A DNA stretch of 64,000 nucleotides from Candidatus Nitronereus thalassa (lineage in GTDB: Bacteria; Nitrospirota; Nitrospiria; Nitrospirales; UBA8639): assembly GCF_032191465.1 (NCBI RefSeq), contig NZ_JAQOUE010000001.1:744001-808000 (forward strand). The letters run 5' to 3'. Both the position numbers and the translations under genes were made by a program. The notes below the pieces were generated by a model. That model saw only the letters and a program-made list of their open reading frames with translations. It was not told where the DNA came from and did no database searches. Shown here piece by piece: positions 1 to 9,393 of the stretch (positions are counted from its first letter, which is position 1; the number at the start of each line of letters is the position of its first letter).

Positions 1-1257
1 GACTCTCGCCTCTTTTCGAGGGGTCTGAGGGGAACAAATCATGACACAGGGCTTCGTTCGCTCCTCAGAATTTACCCCGGTGACCAAGCCGACCGAACCA
101 TTAGTTAATTCAACCAAACTTCCCGGAGGATACACCCCAAGGGCTCGAACCATATAGACAACCACTTCTTCAGACAATTCTGCCTTGCTACTTATGGAAT
201 TGTCATCCTCTCCACCATCCTGAGCAGTTCCTACGGAAGCGGCTTCCTCATTCAACATCGTCTCAATGGAGTCACTCACCGCCATGAGCTTTTCAACGAT
301 ATAATGATCATATAGGTACGATAAAGCTTCAGCAGGAGTAAAATTTTTGGAGGGATCAGGTTGATGACATAAATGGTCGTACTCATCGGCCGCCATGATG
401 ATTTTGGCAAAGAATGAAATGTCATCCCCCTTTAACCCTAAGGGAAATCCAGACCCATCTAACCGTTCATGATGTTGGTAGATGGCTTGGACCGTAGACG
501 CGGGGATTGAGGGAAATCTTTCGACCGCAGCTTTTCCTAATTCAGATTGCCTCAGCCAGTCTTGCTGTTCGGCTTTCGTCAAACCCGATCGCTTCATCCG
601 CAGCATTACAGGAAAATTCTGTTTTCCAATATCATGCAGAAGTGCGGCAAGAGCCAAAGCATACAACTCGTCATCGTTAAGGTCATATTCCTTCCCCACC
701 AACAAGGATACGATACACACATTAAGCGAATGAGCTAAAAATGGATCCTCTGCCTGCGTGGAAGTCAAAATATCAATCATAGCCATACTTGTTTCAGGTT
801 TACTCAATGAATGGATAAGAGTGGAGACGACTTGATCGGCCGATTTGATTCCAGCAGCATGCCCATCACTGATTCTTTTCAATGCAATTTTGGTTTGAGC
901 CACTACCTGTTGATATAAATAAGCGGCTTTTTGTAATTCTGCGCCATGGTCCTGACATGCCTGAATTTGACCTATCCGAATCTCTTCCTGTTTCTGCTCC
1001 TCCGCAGCTTGCACCACCTCCCTAGGTACGGATTCAGGACTATCCGGACCATCTTTAACTTCGCTGCCCTCTTCTGGGTCCGACAAGTCAGGATCATAAA
1101 ATATCTTAACTTTGGGAATAGCCTTAAGGGTTTTTATTTCTTTTGCGGAGGTAATTTTAAACTTACTTTTGGCAAATGGATGGTTCCACCAAGAACATTC
1201 TAACTTAATGTATAATCCAATTCGCAGTTCATTGAGAGGCATTGGAATAAAAGGCAT
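1..1257 (-). CDS. HD-GYP domain phosphodiesterase-like protein (3' end cut off by the window)
   Basis: The reading frame is open from an ATG at 1257 to position 1, giving 419 residues, and runs off the left edge. An in-frame TGA lies just upstream of the start and a GAGG ribosome site lies 8 bases before the ATG. The N-terminus (NELRIGLYIKLECSWW) matches the DUF3391-type region that precedes many HD-GYP domains. The HD-GYP core is visible as LLHDIGK and HHERLDGSGFP, so the GYP triplet is GFP here. HD-GYP proteins usually hydrolyse cyclic di-GMP; that role is inferred from the family. It is a divergent paralogue of the gene starting at 1872, which is 462 residues, so perhaps 40 residues are missing beyond the window. 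Confidence 0.85.
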   Translation of the reverse strand, partial: MPFIPMPLNELRIGLYIKLECSWWNHPFAKSKFKITSAKEIKTLKAIPKVKIFYDPDLSDPEEGSEVKDGPDSPESVPREVVQAAEEQKQEEIRIGQIQACQDHGAELQKAAYLYQQVVAQTKIALKRISDGHAAGIKSADQVVSTLIHSLSKPETSMAMIDILTSTQAEDPFLAHSLNVCIVSLLVGKEYDLNDDELYALALAALLHDIGKQNFPVMLRMKRSGLTKAEQQDWLRQSELGKAAVERFPSIPASTVQAIYQHHERLDGSGFPLGLKGDDISFFAKIIMAADEYDHLCHQPDPSKNFTPAEALSYLYDHYIVEKLMAVSDSIETMLNEEAASVGTAQDGGEDDNSISSKAELSEEVVVYMVRALGVYPPGSLVELTNGSVGLVTGVNSEERTKPCVMICSPQTPRKEARV

Positions 1258-1871
1258 TCGTCAGAACCTCACTGTATCAATTGAAGAAAGAGCTCCAGCC
1301 CTATTCAAAAATCCCATGTATATTTTGGACTTAGCAATACTATAGTTGCCGTGTTTCCTGACGACATTTCGGTCCCACGAGAATTCTCTTAGGGGTTTTT
1401 CGGATGACAAACCTCAAAACTTCAGAGATAGCACCATTTTTTTTGTTAAATTGTTTTCCTTTGATGCGAGTGGCGAGGTGTTCTGACTTTATATTCAACT
1501 TGTTCAGGAAGACAATTTTTAAAAATTATCGAACTCCGAGCCTGGCATTGAAACGTCGACTTTTTGTGGAAAATCGCTGAATTTTCAAATGCCTGCATCA
1601 AAACAATTTCGCACGGATTGAATAGATCTCTACCAAATGGCCACATTTGGGAGAAAATATGTGCATCATGACCAATGGGGTTTAGATCTATGGAGATAGA
1701 CCGAAACTAAAGAGAAGAGGAGGATCGCATTATAACGTCCACCGGCTTACGAGTAGAAGAACTTCACGCCGGAGACTTAAGTATTCTCCAGAATTCGGAT
1801 CATAAATAAAATGGAATCCCTCTTATTGAATTGGACAATCTCATCCCTTCCTCGTACGGAGTTTCACCCCC
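1258..1871. other. Divergent intergenic region between two HD-GYP genes
   Basis: This 614-base spacer separates the two divergent HD-GYP paralogues and should hold both promoters. I see no convincing gene. A strong-looking GAGGAGG near 1719-1725 is not followed by a normal start codon. An imperfect inverted repeat (CCGGCTT ... GCCGG) lies around 1742-1773. No confident -35/-10 pair stands out. Confidence 0.4.
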
Positions 1872-3260
1872 GTGGCCTATAAACTTCTTGAGAATCTCGA
1901 CGAACTCCGAATCGGAATGTACGTGAAGCTCGATTGCTCCTGGTGGGCTCACCCTTTCGCCACTAGCCGATTCAAAATTGCCTCCCAGCAGGATATTGAA
2001 ACCATCCGCGGCATCCGAAGACTCAAGCTCTATATTGATCAAGACCTTTCTGACCCCCCTGCCGTCGAAGAACCCGAACCAGAAAATCTTGAATCTCTCG
2101 AGATACCCCCCATTTTTGCGAGTGAAGAGTTTCTAGAAGAAGACCCACTCCTGGTCTTTGAGAATGATGAGGAACAGGAAGAGGAGCCAATCCAATTGAT
2201 GGAGGCTCCAGACCCTGAAGAAATAAAGAAAAATCGAAAACAGCTCTACCACGAACGACGGACGCATCTCAAAAAAGTTGAAGATGCCTATTGGAAAGTC
2301 CTAGGCAAAAGCAAAGATATATTTAAGCGTATCGGCACCGGACACCATGCCGCTGTGAAAAATGCGGTTCAATTAGTTGCAAATGTCGAATCGGTGTTAA
2401 AACATGAACAAGCCACCATGACGTTGATGGACATTGTCAGTTCCACCGGGATGGCAGAAGGACTGTCTTCTCATGCCCTGAATGTCTGCATTATGTCACA
2501 AATCATCGGGAAGGAGATGGGCTTGAGCTCAGATGAACTTCACATGTTGGGCCTTGGCGCCCTTTTTCATGACATGGGCAAGCGAATGCTCCCAATGAAA
2601 GTGAAATTTCATGCGACAGGGATCACCATGGAGCCTGACCAAGAATCCATTAAGCTTCACCCTGAAAAAGGGAAAGAATTGATGGAAAAGTTTAAGGATT
2701 TTCCACCACAAAGTCTTGAGGCCATTGTTCAGCATCATGAACGGCTTGACGGATCTGGATACCCACAAGGATTAACGAAAGACCAAATATCCCTTTGGGC
2801 CCAAATCGTGATGGTAGCCGACGAATACGATGAACTCTGCAATGCCGCGGAAATTGAAAAAAGCCTAACCCCGCATGAGGCCCTGTCTCAATTATATCGA
2901 TACGTGGATTCGAATCAGCAAAAATTTTCCAAAGATGTCATTCTAACGCTAATTCGAACAATGACAGTCTTTCCTCCTGGCACCCTGGTTGAATTATCCG
3001 ATGGAACGATTGGCCAGGTCATTAGTGTCAATTTGAAGAATCCCACACGGCCGCTCTTACTCTCTTCTCATTTTGAAGGTACCAGACAAGAAGCCCTTAT
3101 GATTGACCTTTCCGAAGAAATAAATCTCACCATTACTCAAAGCCTTCGTCCCAAAGATGTTCCCTCAAAAATTTTGGAATTTCTGAGCCCTCGCCGCAAC
3201 AGCATATTTATTCACCAAGCGGAAAACGTTCCCCAGTTAGCTTCAAAAAAACTGACGTAA
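1872..3260 (+). CDS. HD-GYP domain phosphodiesterase-like protein
   Basis: This 462-residue protein has a DUF3391-like N-terminus (DELRIGMYVKLDCSWW, residues 10-25), an acidic low-complexity linker (about 60-120), then an HD-GYP domain. Visible motifs are His201, the HD pair at 233-234 followed by GK, His262, HHE at 287-289 and GYP at 295-297. These are the metal-binding and signature residues of the family, whose known members degrade cyclic di-GMP. The start is a GTG preceded by GGAG about 10 bases upstream, and it aligns with the start of the divergent paralogue. No receiver or membrane segment is present, so it is probably cytoplasmic. The input signal is unknown. Confidence 0.85.
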   Translation: MAYKLLENLDELRIGMYVKLDCSWWAHPFATSRFKIASQQDIETIRGIRRLKLYIDQDLSDPPAVEEPEPENLESLEIPPIFASEEFLEEDPLLVFENDEEQEEEPIQLMEAPDPEEIKKNRKQLYHERRTHLKKVEDAYWKVLGKSKDIFKRIGTGHHAAVKNAVQLVANVESVLKHEQATMTLMDIVSSTGMAEGLSSHALNVCIMSQIIGKEMGLSSDELHMLGLGALFHDMGKRMLPMKVKFHATGITMEPDQESIKLHPEKGKELMEKFKDFPPQSLEAIVQHHERLDGSGYPQGLTKDQISLWAQIVMVADEYDELCNAAEIEKSLTPHEALSQLYRYVDSNQQKFSKDVILTLIRTMTVFPPGTLVELSDGTIGQVISVNLKNPTRPLLLSSHFEGTRQEALMIDLSEEINLTITQSLRPKDVPSKILEFLSPRRNSIFIHQAENVPQLASKKLT

Positions 3261-3289
3261 ACTCCAGCAGTGAACTAGACTCCCCCTTC

Positions 3290-4789
3290 TTATGTAGCCT
3301 CGCCAGACTCTGCATAATATGCATCTAGTAAATGTCCCCTCTTTTCTTCCATCACCACGAGTTGGCGTTGGTCTAAGGTATTCGCCCAGTATAAATAGGC
3401 CAACTGTCCTGCACAGCGCCCTCGTTCAACATGATATTGCTGACCATCAGTATTGGTGTGAGTCGTTTCATGGAGAAGGACTCGTCCCGCAAGTTGTTGC
3501 CAAACATTTTGTGCACAGGCCGAATGATTTTCATACAATGGGGTCATATTGGGATCCGCAGAATCTTTCAGCCCCCATATTTTCCTCACAGCCTGTTCAA
3601 AAGCCGTCTCTTGATATTCTTGATTACTAAGCTCGTCCATAAGACTTTGCAAAAGTTTCTCATCCCCTTCACTTCCGACGAGCACTCCAGAAAAAAGTCC
3701 TGGAACTAGGATTCGCCCGCACATGAGCCCAGAGGCATTCCGACAGATTTGCCATTGACATTCCAGAACACCCATCTGAATTTTAATGGGTTCTTCCGAA
3801 GATCCAAGATGGGTAAAGGTTGACCAGATCAGTTCGGCATGATTACCCAGACATCGATAGATCCCTCCTAAAGGCTCCACAAAAGGACTCTCATCGAAAG
3901 GATATGAAGAGGTTTCAATAGTCAAAGAATACAACGGGCCATCGCGAAGTTGTTCTCCAAATGAGGTATAGCAAAGATATGCTGGCTCTTGTTCATTCCC
4001 CAATCCACGCGAAGTTAACGCCCGTTGAAAGAGGACACGACGCCCAAGATGACTGGCTTTTTCGAATATGAGCAATCGTCCCATTGGACTCAGTCTGGCT
4101 AACAACCAATCCAATCGCTCGCCAATTCCGGTCCGTGCCTCATAACGGCTCTGACGTTCGGTATCATCCTCACGCTCAAAATTGTGCCAAGATCGGCTTG
4201 GCAAACCCGGATCTGTTTCAGACTGAAAAAGCGCCTGCGTAGAAATAATTACATCATATGTTCCTGGCACATCGTCTAGCGGGATAATCGCCGATTGGAA
4301 AGAGACATTGTGCAACTGAAAAACCTGACTTTGTTGCTGCGCCACGGCAATAGATTGTGAAGAACGATCAACCCCCATAAATATGCAATCCGGAAACAGC
4401 GAAGCATACCATGTTGTCAGAATGCCAACCCCACATCCAAAATCCAACACTGTTTGGCCGGGCTTCAGGTATTGGCTGATGGTGGCACCCACTGCCCGAA
4501 AGTAATTAAATCGTTGGCTATATAATATGGGCAGGATGGTCGAGGAGGAGGCGAGGTCATAGAACTGGCAGTCGGCTTCAGCATCCGTTCCGCCTTGACG
4601 TTTTACAGATAAATCATTAAGCCGGGACAAGACTTGACTAGGGAGGGATTTCCGCTGCCAAGCATAATAATCATCTTCATGAAAAAATTCACGAAGACCC
4701 CATTTTGCTAAATGCTCAGCAAGGCGCGCTTCGACGGACAAGAAAGGGTAATCCTTTACAAACTGAAAAATTGTCCACGGGATTCTCAA
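3290..4789 (-). CDS. Class I SAM-dependent methyltransferase, large, unknown substrate
   Basis: This 499-residue protein carries a Rossmann methyltransferase core with motif I VLDFGCGVG at about residues 114-122 and an acidic residue after the second strand (MGVDRSS, about 138-144). Post-motif ISTQALFQ resembles motif IV. The N-terminal 100 residues and the C-terminal 250 residues are not recognised, making it much larger than a minimal methyltransferase. The first available start is a TTG at 4789 just after an in-frame stop at 4807, and no clear ribosome site precedes it, so the start is uncertain. It lies downstream of the ProA homologue, separated by an inverted-repeat element. The substrate cannot be told from the sequence. 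Confidence 0.7.
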   Translation of the reverse strand: MRIPWTIFQFVKDYPFLSVEARLAEHLAKWGLREFFHEDDYYAWQRKSLPSQVLSRLNDLSVKRQGGTDAEADCQFYDLASSSTILPILYSQRFNYFRAVGATISQYLKPGQTVLDFGCGVGILTTWYASLFPDCIFMGVDRSSQSIAVAQQQSQVFQLHNVSFQSAIIPLDDVPGTYDVIISTQALFQSETDPGLPSRSWHNFEREDDTERQSRYEARTGIGERLDWLLARLSPMGRLLIFEKASHLGRRVLFQRALTSRGLGNEQEPAYLCYTSFGEQLRDGPLYSLTIETSSYPFDESPFVEPLGGIYRCLGNHAELIWSTFTHLGSSEEPIKIQMGVLECQWQICRNASGLMCGRILVPGLFSGVLVGSEGDEKLLQSLMDELSNQEYQETAFEQAVRKIWGLKDSADPNMTPLYENHSACAQNVWQQLAGRVLLHETTHTNTDGQQYHVERGRCAGQLAYLYWANTLDQRQLVVMEEKRGHLLDAYYAESGEAT

Positions 4790-4802
4790 ACAAGATGTAA
4801 CG

Positions 4803-4875
4803 CGTCAGCCGTAAAGCATGAGACAAAAATTCATGCAGTTTTTTTTCACGCATCACATTTCACGAGGGAACATCT
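4803..4875. repeat. Interspersed inverted-repeat element, copy 1
   Basis: Between two minus-strand genes the sequence contains arms related to GCGTGAAACGTGA-type motifs (AAAGCATGAGAC on the left, ACGCATCACATTTCACG on the right) around a T-rich centre. Read on the minus strand, CGTGAAATGTGATGCGTGAA followed by an A run matches closely the segment CGTGAGACGTGATGCGTTGAA at 43547-43567. The shared motif and intergenic position suggest a dispersed short repeat family that forms a hairpin. Confidence 0.5.
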
Positions 4876-4877
4876 CG

Positions 4878-6233
4878 CTAAAACTTGGCGGAAAGCATCA
4901 TGGCATCTTGATATTCCGTTGGGACTGGATGTGGATGGCGAAGTTGTCCCGTGCCGAGACCAACAACTTTTTCTACCGTCAGCGACTGCAACGTCAATGG
5001 CCCACGTATATGAAAATGGGTGGTATTCATGCCAATCTCTGGGCCTAACCCCAGTTCAGACCCTGAATGTAGACGCGTCGAGGCATTTACCAAAACCCCA
5101 CTCGAATCAACTTCCCGGACAAACCGCATGGCCGTTTCATAATCACGAGTCACAATCGTATCGGTATGGCCTGGCCCATACGCACCAATATGCTCAATGG
5201 CTTCATCCAAACTCGCCACGACCTTAATTGCCAAGGTTAAGGATTGAACCTTTTGTCCCCAGTCTTCTTCCTTTGCGAGTTCAATCCCTTTATGACCCGT
5301 CATTTCCATGATACCCATTAATGAGGTAGTTTTGGGACATCCTTTCAAATCGACTTTGAATTCACTGAGCAGCCGCCGAAGAAGCCCCGGCAATAGTTGC
5401 CGCGAAATACCTTGATGTACCAACAGCGTGTCGGCCGAATTGGATGCCAGGGGATCTTGAATTTTTGAATTCACCACCACCCCTTGAGCCAGAGGAAGAT
5501 CCGCATCACGATCAATGTAAACATGACAAAGGCCACCATCATATCCGAGGACCGGAACACGAGATTGCTCCATCACCGCTTTTCGCAACCCGGTTTTCCC
5601 GCGAGGAATCACCCCATTGACTAGCTTAGTCAGGCGAGTTAGCTCCAATACTCCTTCCCGTTCCGGACGATCAATAAAGGTAATGGCACCCTCGGGTATC
5701 CCCTGAGTTTGTGCCGCTTCTTTGAGAACTCGCACCAGGGCTGAGTTGGTTAAAAACCATTCTTTGCCTCCTCGCAAAATACAGACATTTCCAGAGCGCA
5801 AACACATCGCAATCGATTCCGCTGAAACATCAGGCCCAAGTTCAGAAATAATCCCGATAACCCCCATGGGAACGCGAATGCGACTCACCTGTAATCCATC
5901 CACAGACATCCACCCTTGGGTTTCCTGTCCAATAGGGTCAGGTTCAGCACAGACCCGGCGAATCGTCTCTACAATCTCTAGCACATCATCTTTGGTTACG
6001 GTAACCCGGTCACGGATTTTGCGATATTCCTCCGTCCCAAGATCCTTGGGGATAGCATCAAGATCCTTCCGATTGCCAGCTACAACCTCATCAACCCGCA
6101 ATTCAAGCTGTTCAGCCATCGCTTCTAACGCCAATGTCCTCTGCTGACTCGAAAGGAACGACAATGGACGCGCCGCCAGATTAGCTTGCCGCGCCAAATT
6201 TTGAATATGCATTTTTATTGGAACTTCAAGCAT
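4878..6233 (-). CDS. proA: Glutamate-5-semialdehyde dehydrogenase (ProA) family protein, catalytic Cys replaced by Ser
   Basis: This 451-residue protein matches gamma-glutamyl phosphate reductase along its length: an N-terminal Q-LARQANLAARPL region, RIPMGVIG-like RVPMGVIGIISE, SGNVCILRGGKE, GGLCHVYID, and the C-terminal NASTR and GLG-EIG motifs. ProA reduces gamma-glutamyl phosphate to glutamate semialdehyde in proline synthesis. Aligned on flanking residues with the E. coli enzyme as I remember it (RPSTCNTVETLLV), the catalytic Cys falls on Ser264 (DPLASNSADTLLV, codon TCC). The frame could start earlier at 6287, but GGAGG five bases before the ATG at 6233 fixes the start. No proB lies nearby. 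It may be a ProA paralogue with altered or lost dehydrogenase activity rather than the housekeeping enzyme. Confidence 0.85.
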   Translation of the reverse strand: MLEVPIKMHIQNLARQANLAARPLSFLSSQQRTLALEAMAEQLELRVDEVVAGNRKDLDAIPKDLGTEEYRKIRDRVTVTKDDVLEIVETIRRVCAEPDPIGQETQGWMSVDGLQVSRIRVPMGVIGIISELGPDVSAESIAMCLRSGNVCILRGGKEWFLTNSALVRVLKEAAQTQGIPEGAITFIDRPEREGVLELTRLTKLVNGVIPRGKTGLRKAVMEQSRVPVLGYDGGLCHVYIDRDADLPLAQGVVVNSKIQDPLASNSADTLLVHQGISRQLLPGLLRRLLSEFKVDLKGCPKTTSLMGIMEMTGHKGIELAKEEDWGQKVQSLTLAIKVVASLDEAIEHIGAYGPGHTDTIVTRDYETAMRFVREVDSSGVLVNASTRLHSGSELGLGPEIGMNTTHFHIRGPLTLQSLTVEKVVGLGTGQLRHPHPVPTEYQDAMMLSAKF

Positions 6234-6438
6234 TTTTCCTCCAATTTGAGAAATCACCCGCATCATAGCCCACCCAGGCCCTGACACTGACGTGGCCCCA
6301 GACGGATCTTGACTGTACCTACATTAATTTTTCCAAGTCAAAAGCCCCTTGTTTTAGGAACAGGACCTTTGCTTGAAACCCCACACTATCAAACACACTT
6401 CGTCAAAAACTCCAGAAAAATCAAAACCATCAACACTT

Positions 6439-6467
6439 TTGCTTGCATTAAAAACGCTGCATATGCT
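6439..6467 (+). promoter_or_regulatory. Predicted sigma-70 promoter of the rpsB operon
   Basis: TTGCTT at 6439-6444 and TATGCT at 6462-6467 are separated by exactly 17 bases. Transcription would start near 6474 and leave a leader of about 155 bases before rpsB. The leader may carry autoregulation by S2, as in some other bacteria, but I could not assign a specific structure. Confidence 0.55.
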
Positions 6468-6628
6468 AGTTTTTCAAGGTTTTAGGCGATAAACAACTAT
6501 TTCACAACAACCAGACAGATGTCACAATGCAGGGCTTTCGGGTCAACAATTGGGGTTTGTTCAAACCATTAACCTGTCAGTTCTCACTGAAAAACCATGA
6601 CGTCACGGGAGGGGGTGGCTAAGCAAGT

Positions 6629-7396
6629 ATGGTGACCATTAAAGATATGTTGGAAGCGGGTGTTCATTTTGGGCATCAAACCAATCGATGGAACCCCAAA
6701 ATGAAATCCTACATTTTCGGTGAAAAGAACGGCATATACATCATTGACCTGAAACAATCAGCCCAACTGTTTCAGCGCGCCTACGATTTTGTCCGAGATA
6801 CCGTGGCTGCGGGGGAAACAGTGCTCTTTGTCGGAACCAAACGTCAGGCAATTAATATTGTCGAGGAAGAGGCCAAGCGTTGTAACATGTTTTATGTCAC
6901 CCAGCGATGGTTGGGCGGGATGCTAACCAATTTCCAAACCATTCGTAAAAGCATTAACCAATTAAAAAAGTTTGAAGCTGCCCAAACTGATGGCACCTAC
7001 GAGCGGCTCAAGAAAAAAGAAATCCTGCTGATGGAGAAAGAGCGCGGTAAGCTAGAGAAATACCTGAGTGGAATTAAGGGAATGGAAAATCTTCCTGGCT
7101 GCGTCTACGTACTAGACACTAGAATTCAGCACATAACCATTAAAGAAGCCAATCGCCTGGGAATTCCGGTTGTGGCCATTGTCGACAGCAATTGCGACCC
7201 TGATGGAATTGACTATCCCATTCCCGGGAACGATGACGCAATCCGCGCATTAAAACTCTTTACGACGAAAATTGCCGATGCCTGCCTTGAGGGTCAATCT
7301 ATGATTGACAAACAGGATGCCCCTGTTGTCCCAGAAGAAGACAATATCATGGCCGAGATGATTTCCGCCCGAACCTCAGAAAATGAACCAGCGTGA
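6629..7396 (+). CDS. rpsB: 30S ribosomal protein S2
   Basis: This 255-residue protein is full length for S2. Diagnostic segments include [16 protein letters not shown] near the N-terminus, FVGTKRQA, and [13 protein letters not shown], followed by [25 protein letters not shown]2 binds the small-subunit head/body junction together with S1. A purine-rich GGGAGGGGG run precedes the ATG by about 13 bases. It heads the classic rpsB-tsf-pyrH-frr order, with a good promoter upstream at 6439-6467. Confidence 0.98.
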   Translation: MVTIKDMLEAGVHFGHQTNRWNPKMKSYIFGEKNGIYIIDLKQSAQLFQRAYDFVRDTVAAGETVLFVGTKRQAINIVEEEAKRCNMFYVTQRWLGGMLTNFQTIRKSINQLKKFEAAQTDGTYERLKKKEILLMEKERGKLEKYLSGIKGMENLPGCVYVLDTRIQHITIKEANRLGIPVVAIVDSNCDPDGIDYPIPGNDDAIRALKLFTTKIADACLEGQSMIDKQDAPVVPEEDNIMAEMISARTSENEPA

Positions 7397-7487
7397 ATGG
7401 AAACACGGCACTAGGATCATGATTCGATTTTAATTCTATTGACCTTTAGATTATTTGCACGATAGGAAAAAGGGAGAACGCAAGACT

Positions 7488-8081
7488 ATGAGTATGAGTG
7501 CCTTGGTGAAGGAACTTCGAGCAAAAACAGGAGCGGGCATTCTCGACTGCCAGGGCGCGCTCAAAGAAACCAACAGCGACATTGAAAAAGCCATTGACCT
7601 CCTTCGCCAAAAAGGCCTGGCTGCCGCCGCTAAAAAGGCAGGACGCGAAACCAAAGAAGGCGTCATTTCGTCTTACATACATGCAGGAAGCAAGATTGGC
7701 GTTCTCGTGGAAATCAATTGTGAAACAGACTTTGTCGCGCGAAATGAAGAATTTCAAAGTTTAGTCAAGGATGTTGCCCTTCAAATCGCCGCAGCCAACC
7801 CTACCTATGTGCAACGCGAAGAAGTCCCGGCAGAGCAAGTCGAACGCGAAAAAGCCGTGTATATAGGTCAAGCCAAAGAATTAGGAAAACCAGAAGCCGC
7901 TTGGGAAAAAATCGTTCAGGGAAAGTTGGAAAAATTCTTTCAAGAACAATGTCTCCTTGAGCAAAGTTTCATCAAGGATCCCAATATCACTATTAAAGAA
8001 ATTTTGACTCAAAAAATTGCCAAACTTGGAGAAAATATCTCCATCGCGAGATTTACTCGGTATCAACTAGGCCAGGAATGA
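7488..8081 (+). CDS. tsf: Elongation factor Ts
   Basis: This is a 197-residue EF-Ts, the guanine nucleotide exchange factor for EF-Tu. The N-terminal UBA-like module ([23 protein letters not shown]) and the core motif [12 protein letters not shown] are clear. It is the short form, with one compact C-terminal region. The frame extends upstream to 7455, but ATG 7488 gives the normal N-terminus and has GGGAGA about 10 bases before it; ATG 7494 is also possible. Its stop codon overlaps the pyrH start in an ATGA, which supports translational coupling. Confidence 0.96.
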   Translation: MSMSALVKELRAKTGAGILDCQGALKETNSDIEKAIDLLRQKGLAAAAKKAGRETKEGVISSYIHAGSKIGVLVEINCETDFVARNEEFQSLVKDVALQIAAANPTYVQREEVPAEQVEREKAVYIGQAKELGKPEAAWEKIVQGKLEKFFQEQCLLEQSFIKDPNITIKEILTQKIAKLGENISIARFTRYQLGQE

Positions 8082-8809
8082 CGCCCTCCAGATACCGTCG
8101 TATCCTATTAAAAATTAGTGGTGAAATGTTGGCGGGCACACAAGCCTACGGCATTCAACCCGATATCCTCCATACGTTAGCCGAAGAAATCTCAGAAGTC
8201 GTCAAGATGGAGGTGGAAGTGGCTTTGGTGATCGGTGGCGGCAATATTTTTCGTGGCATAGCCGCTAGCGCAACCGGGATGGAACGAGCTTCGGCAGATT
8301 ATATGGGCATGTTAGCCACCATGCTCAATGCCCTCGCTCTTCAAAATGCCCTTGAGAAACGTGAGATCACCACACGCGTGCTCTCCGCCATTGAGATGCG
8401 TCAATTAGCCGAGGGATATATTCGTCGGCGAGCCATTCGCCATTTGGAAAAAAAACGAGTCGTCATTTTTGCTGCCGGCACAGGAAACCCGTATTTTACC
8501 ACCGATACCGCTGCCGCGCTTCGGGCCATGGAAATTGGGGCGGACGTCATATTAAAAGGTACCAAGGTTAATGGTATTTATGATTCAGATCCCGTAACAA
8601 ATCCAAAGGCCACAATGTTCGAGGAAGTATCATTTTTGACGGTTTTGAATAAACGATTAAAAGTTATGGATTCCACAGCGATCACTTTGTGCATGGACAA
8701 CAAGCTTCCCTTGATTGTCTTTAATTTATCTGAAACAGGAAACCTGAAACGTGTGGTCAACAAAGAAAAAATTGGCACACTCGTCACCACCACCCCCAAA
8801 CATCCATAA
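8078..8809 (+). CDS. pyrH: UMP kinase
   Basis: This 243-residue amino-acid-kinase-family protein phosphorylates UMP to UDP in pyrimidine nucleotide synthesis. Visible motifs are [11 protein letters not shown] at the N-terminus, [10 protein letters not shown], the [15 protein letters not shown] nucleotide-binding loop, and [13 protein letters not shown]. Length is typical. The ATG at 8078 overlaps the tsf stop codon by four bases. The final residues are slightly extended (VTTTPKHP). Confidence 0.97.
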   Translation: MTPSRYRRILLKISGEMLAGTQAYGIQPDILHTLAEEISEVVKMEVEVALVIGGGNIFRGIAASATGMERASADYMGMLATMLNALALQNALEKREITTRVLSAIEMRQLAEGYIRRRAIRHLEKKRVVIFAAGTGNPYFTTDTAAALRAMEIGADVILKGTKVNGIYDSDPVTNPKATMFEEVSFLTVLNKRLKVMDSTAITLCMDNKLPLIVFNLSETGNLKRVVNKEKIGTLVTTTPKHP

Positions 8810-8825
8810 CACGAGGTAATTGGTT

Positions 8826-9386
8826 ATGGCCTATCAACCTACTCTAGACAAAATCCAAAAAAAAATGGAAGGGGCGCTTGAGCACCTAAAAAAGGAACTC
8901 TCTGGTCTTCGAGGTGGTCGAGCCTCGCTGTCCATCTTAGACCAAATCAAAGTGGATTATTACGGTACCCCCACGCCCCTCAAACAGGTGGGAAATCTCG
9001 CCATGCCGGACGGACGGCTCATTACCATTCAACCCTGGGACACATCACTGATTAAAGAAATTGAAAAGGCCATTACCTGTTCGGACATTGGCATCACACC
9101 TTCCAATGATGGCAAACTCATTCGCCTTCCCATTCCGCCACTGAGTGAGGAACGCCGAAGAGATCTGGTGAAGGTCAGTAAAAAATATGGCGAGGATACC
9201 AAAGTCCATATCCGTGGAATTCGGCGAGAAGGCAATGACGAACTCAAAAAATTACAGAAAGATTCAACCATTACCGAAGACGAATTACGTCGCGGTGAAG
9301 CCGAAATTCAGAAATTCACCGATGCCGAAATTAAAAAAGTGGATGAATTGTTGAAAAAGAAGGAGGAGGAGATACTCGAAATTTAA
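8826..9386 (+). CDS. frr: Ribosome recycling factor
   Basis: This 186-residue protein splits post-termination 70S ribosomes together with EF-G. The sequence has the expected LSGLRGGRASLSILD segment, YYGTPTPLKQVGNL, IQPWD, and the C-terminal helical DELRRGE---Q--TD--IKK--EL. The frame can begin two codons earlier at a TTG (8820), but ATG 8826 with GAGG nine bases upstream is the better start. It follows pyrH by 16 bases and precedes alr by 7, so all are likely one operon. Confidence 0.96.
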   Translation: MAYQPTLDKIQKKMEGALEHLKKELSGLRGGRASLSILDQIKVDYYGTPTPLKQVGNLAMPDGRLITIQPWDTSLIKEIEKAITCSDIGITPSNDGKLIRLPIPPLSEERRRDLVKVSKKYGEDTKVHIRGIRREGNDELKKLQKDSTITEDELRRGEAEIQKFTDAEIKKVDELLKKKEEEILEI

Positions 9387-9393
9387 GGATATT

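Noticed and set aside
1717-1812. A short frame after GAGGAGG beginning with ATT at about 1732
   Set aside because: ATT starts are almost confined to infC, the encoded peptide would be about 25 residues and I see no conserved pattern.
4712-5227. A 171-codon plus-strand open frame over proA
   Set aside because: It lies antisense to the ProA gene, has no ribosome site and its translation resembles no protein; the minus-strand frame is strongly ProA-like.
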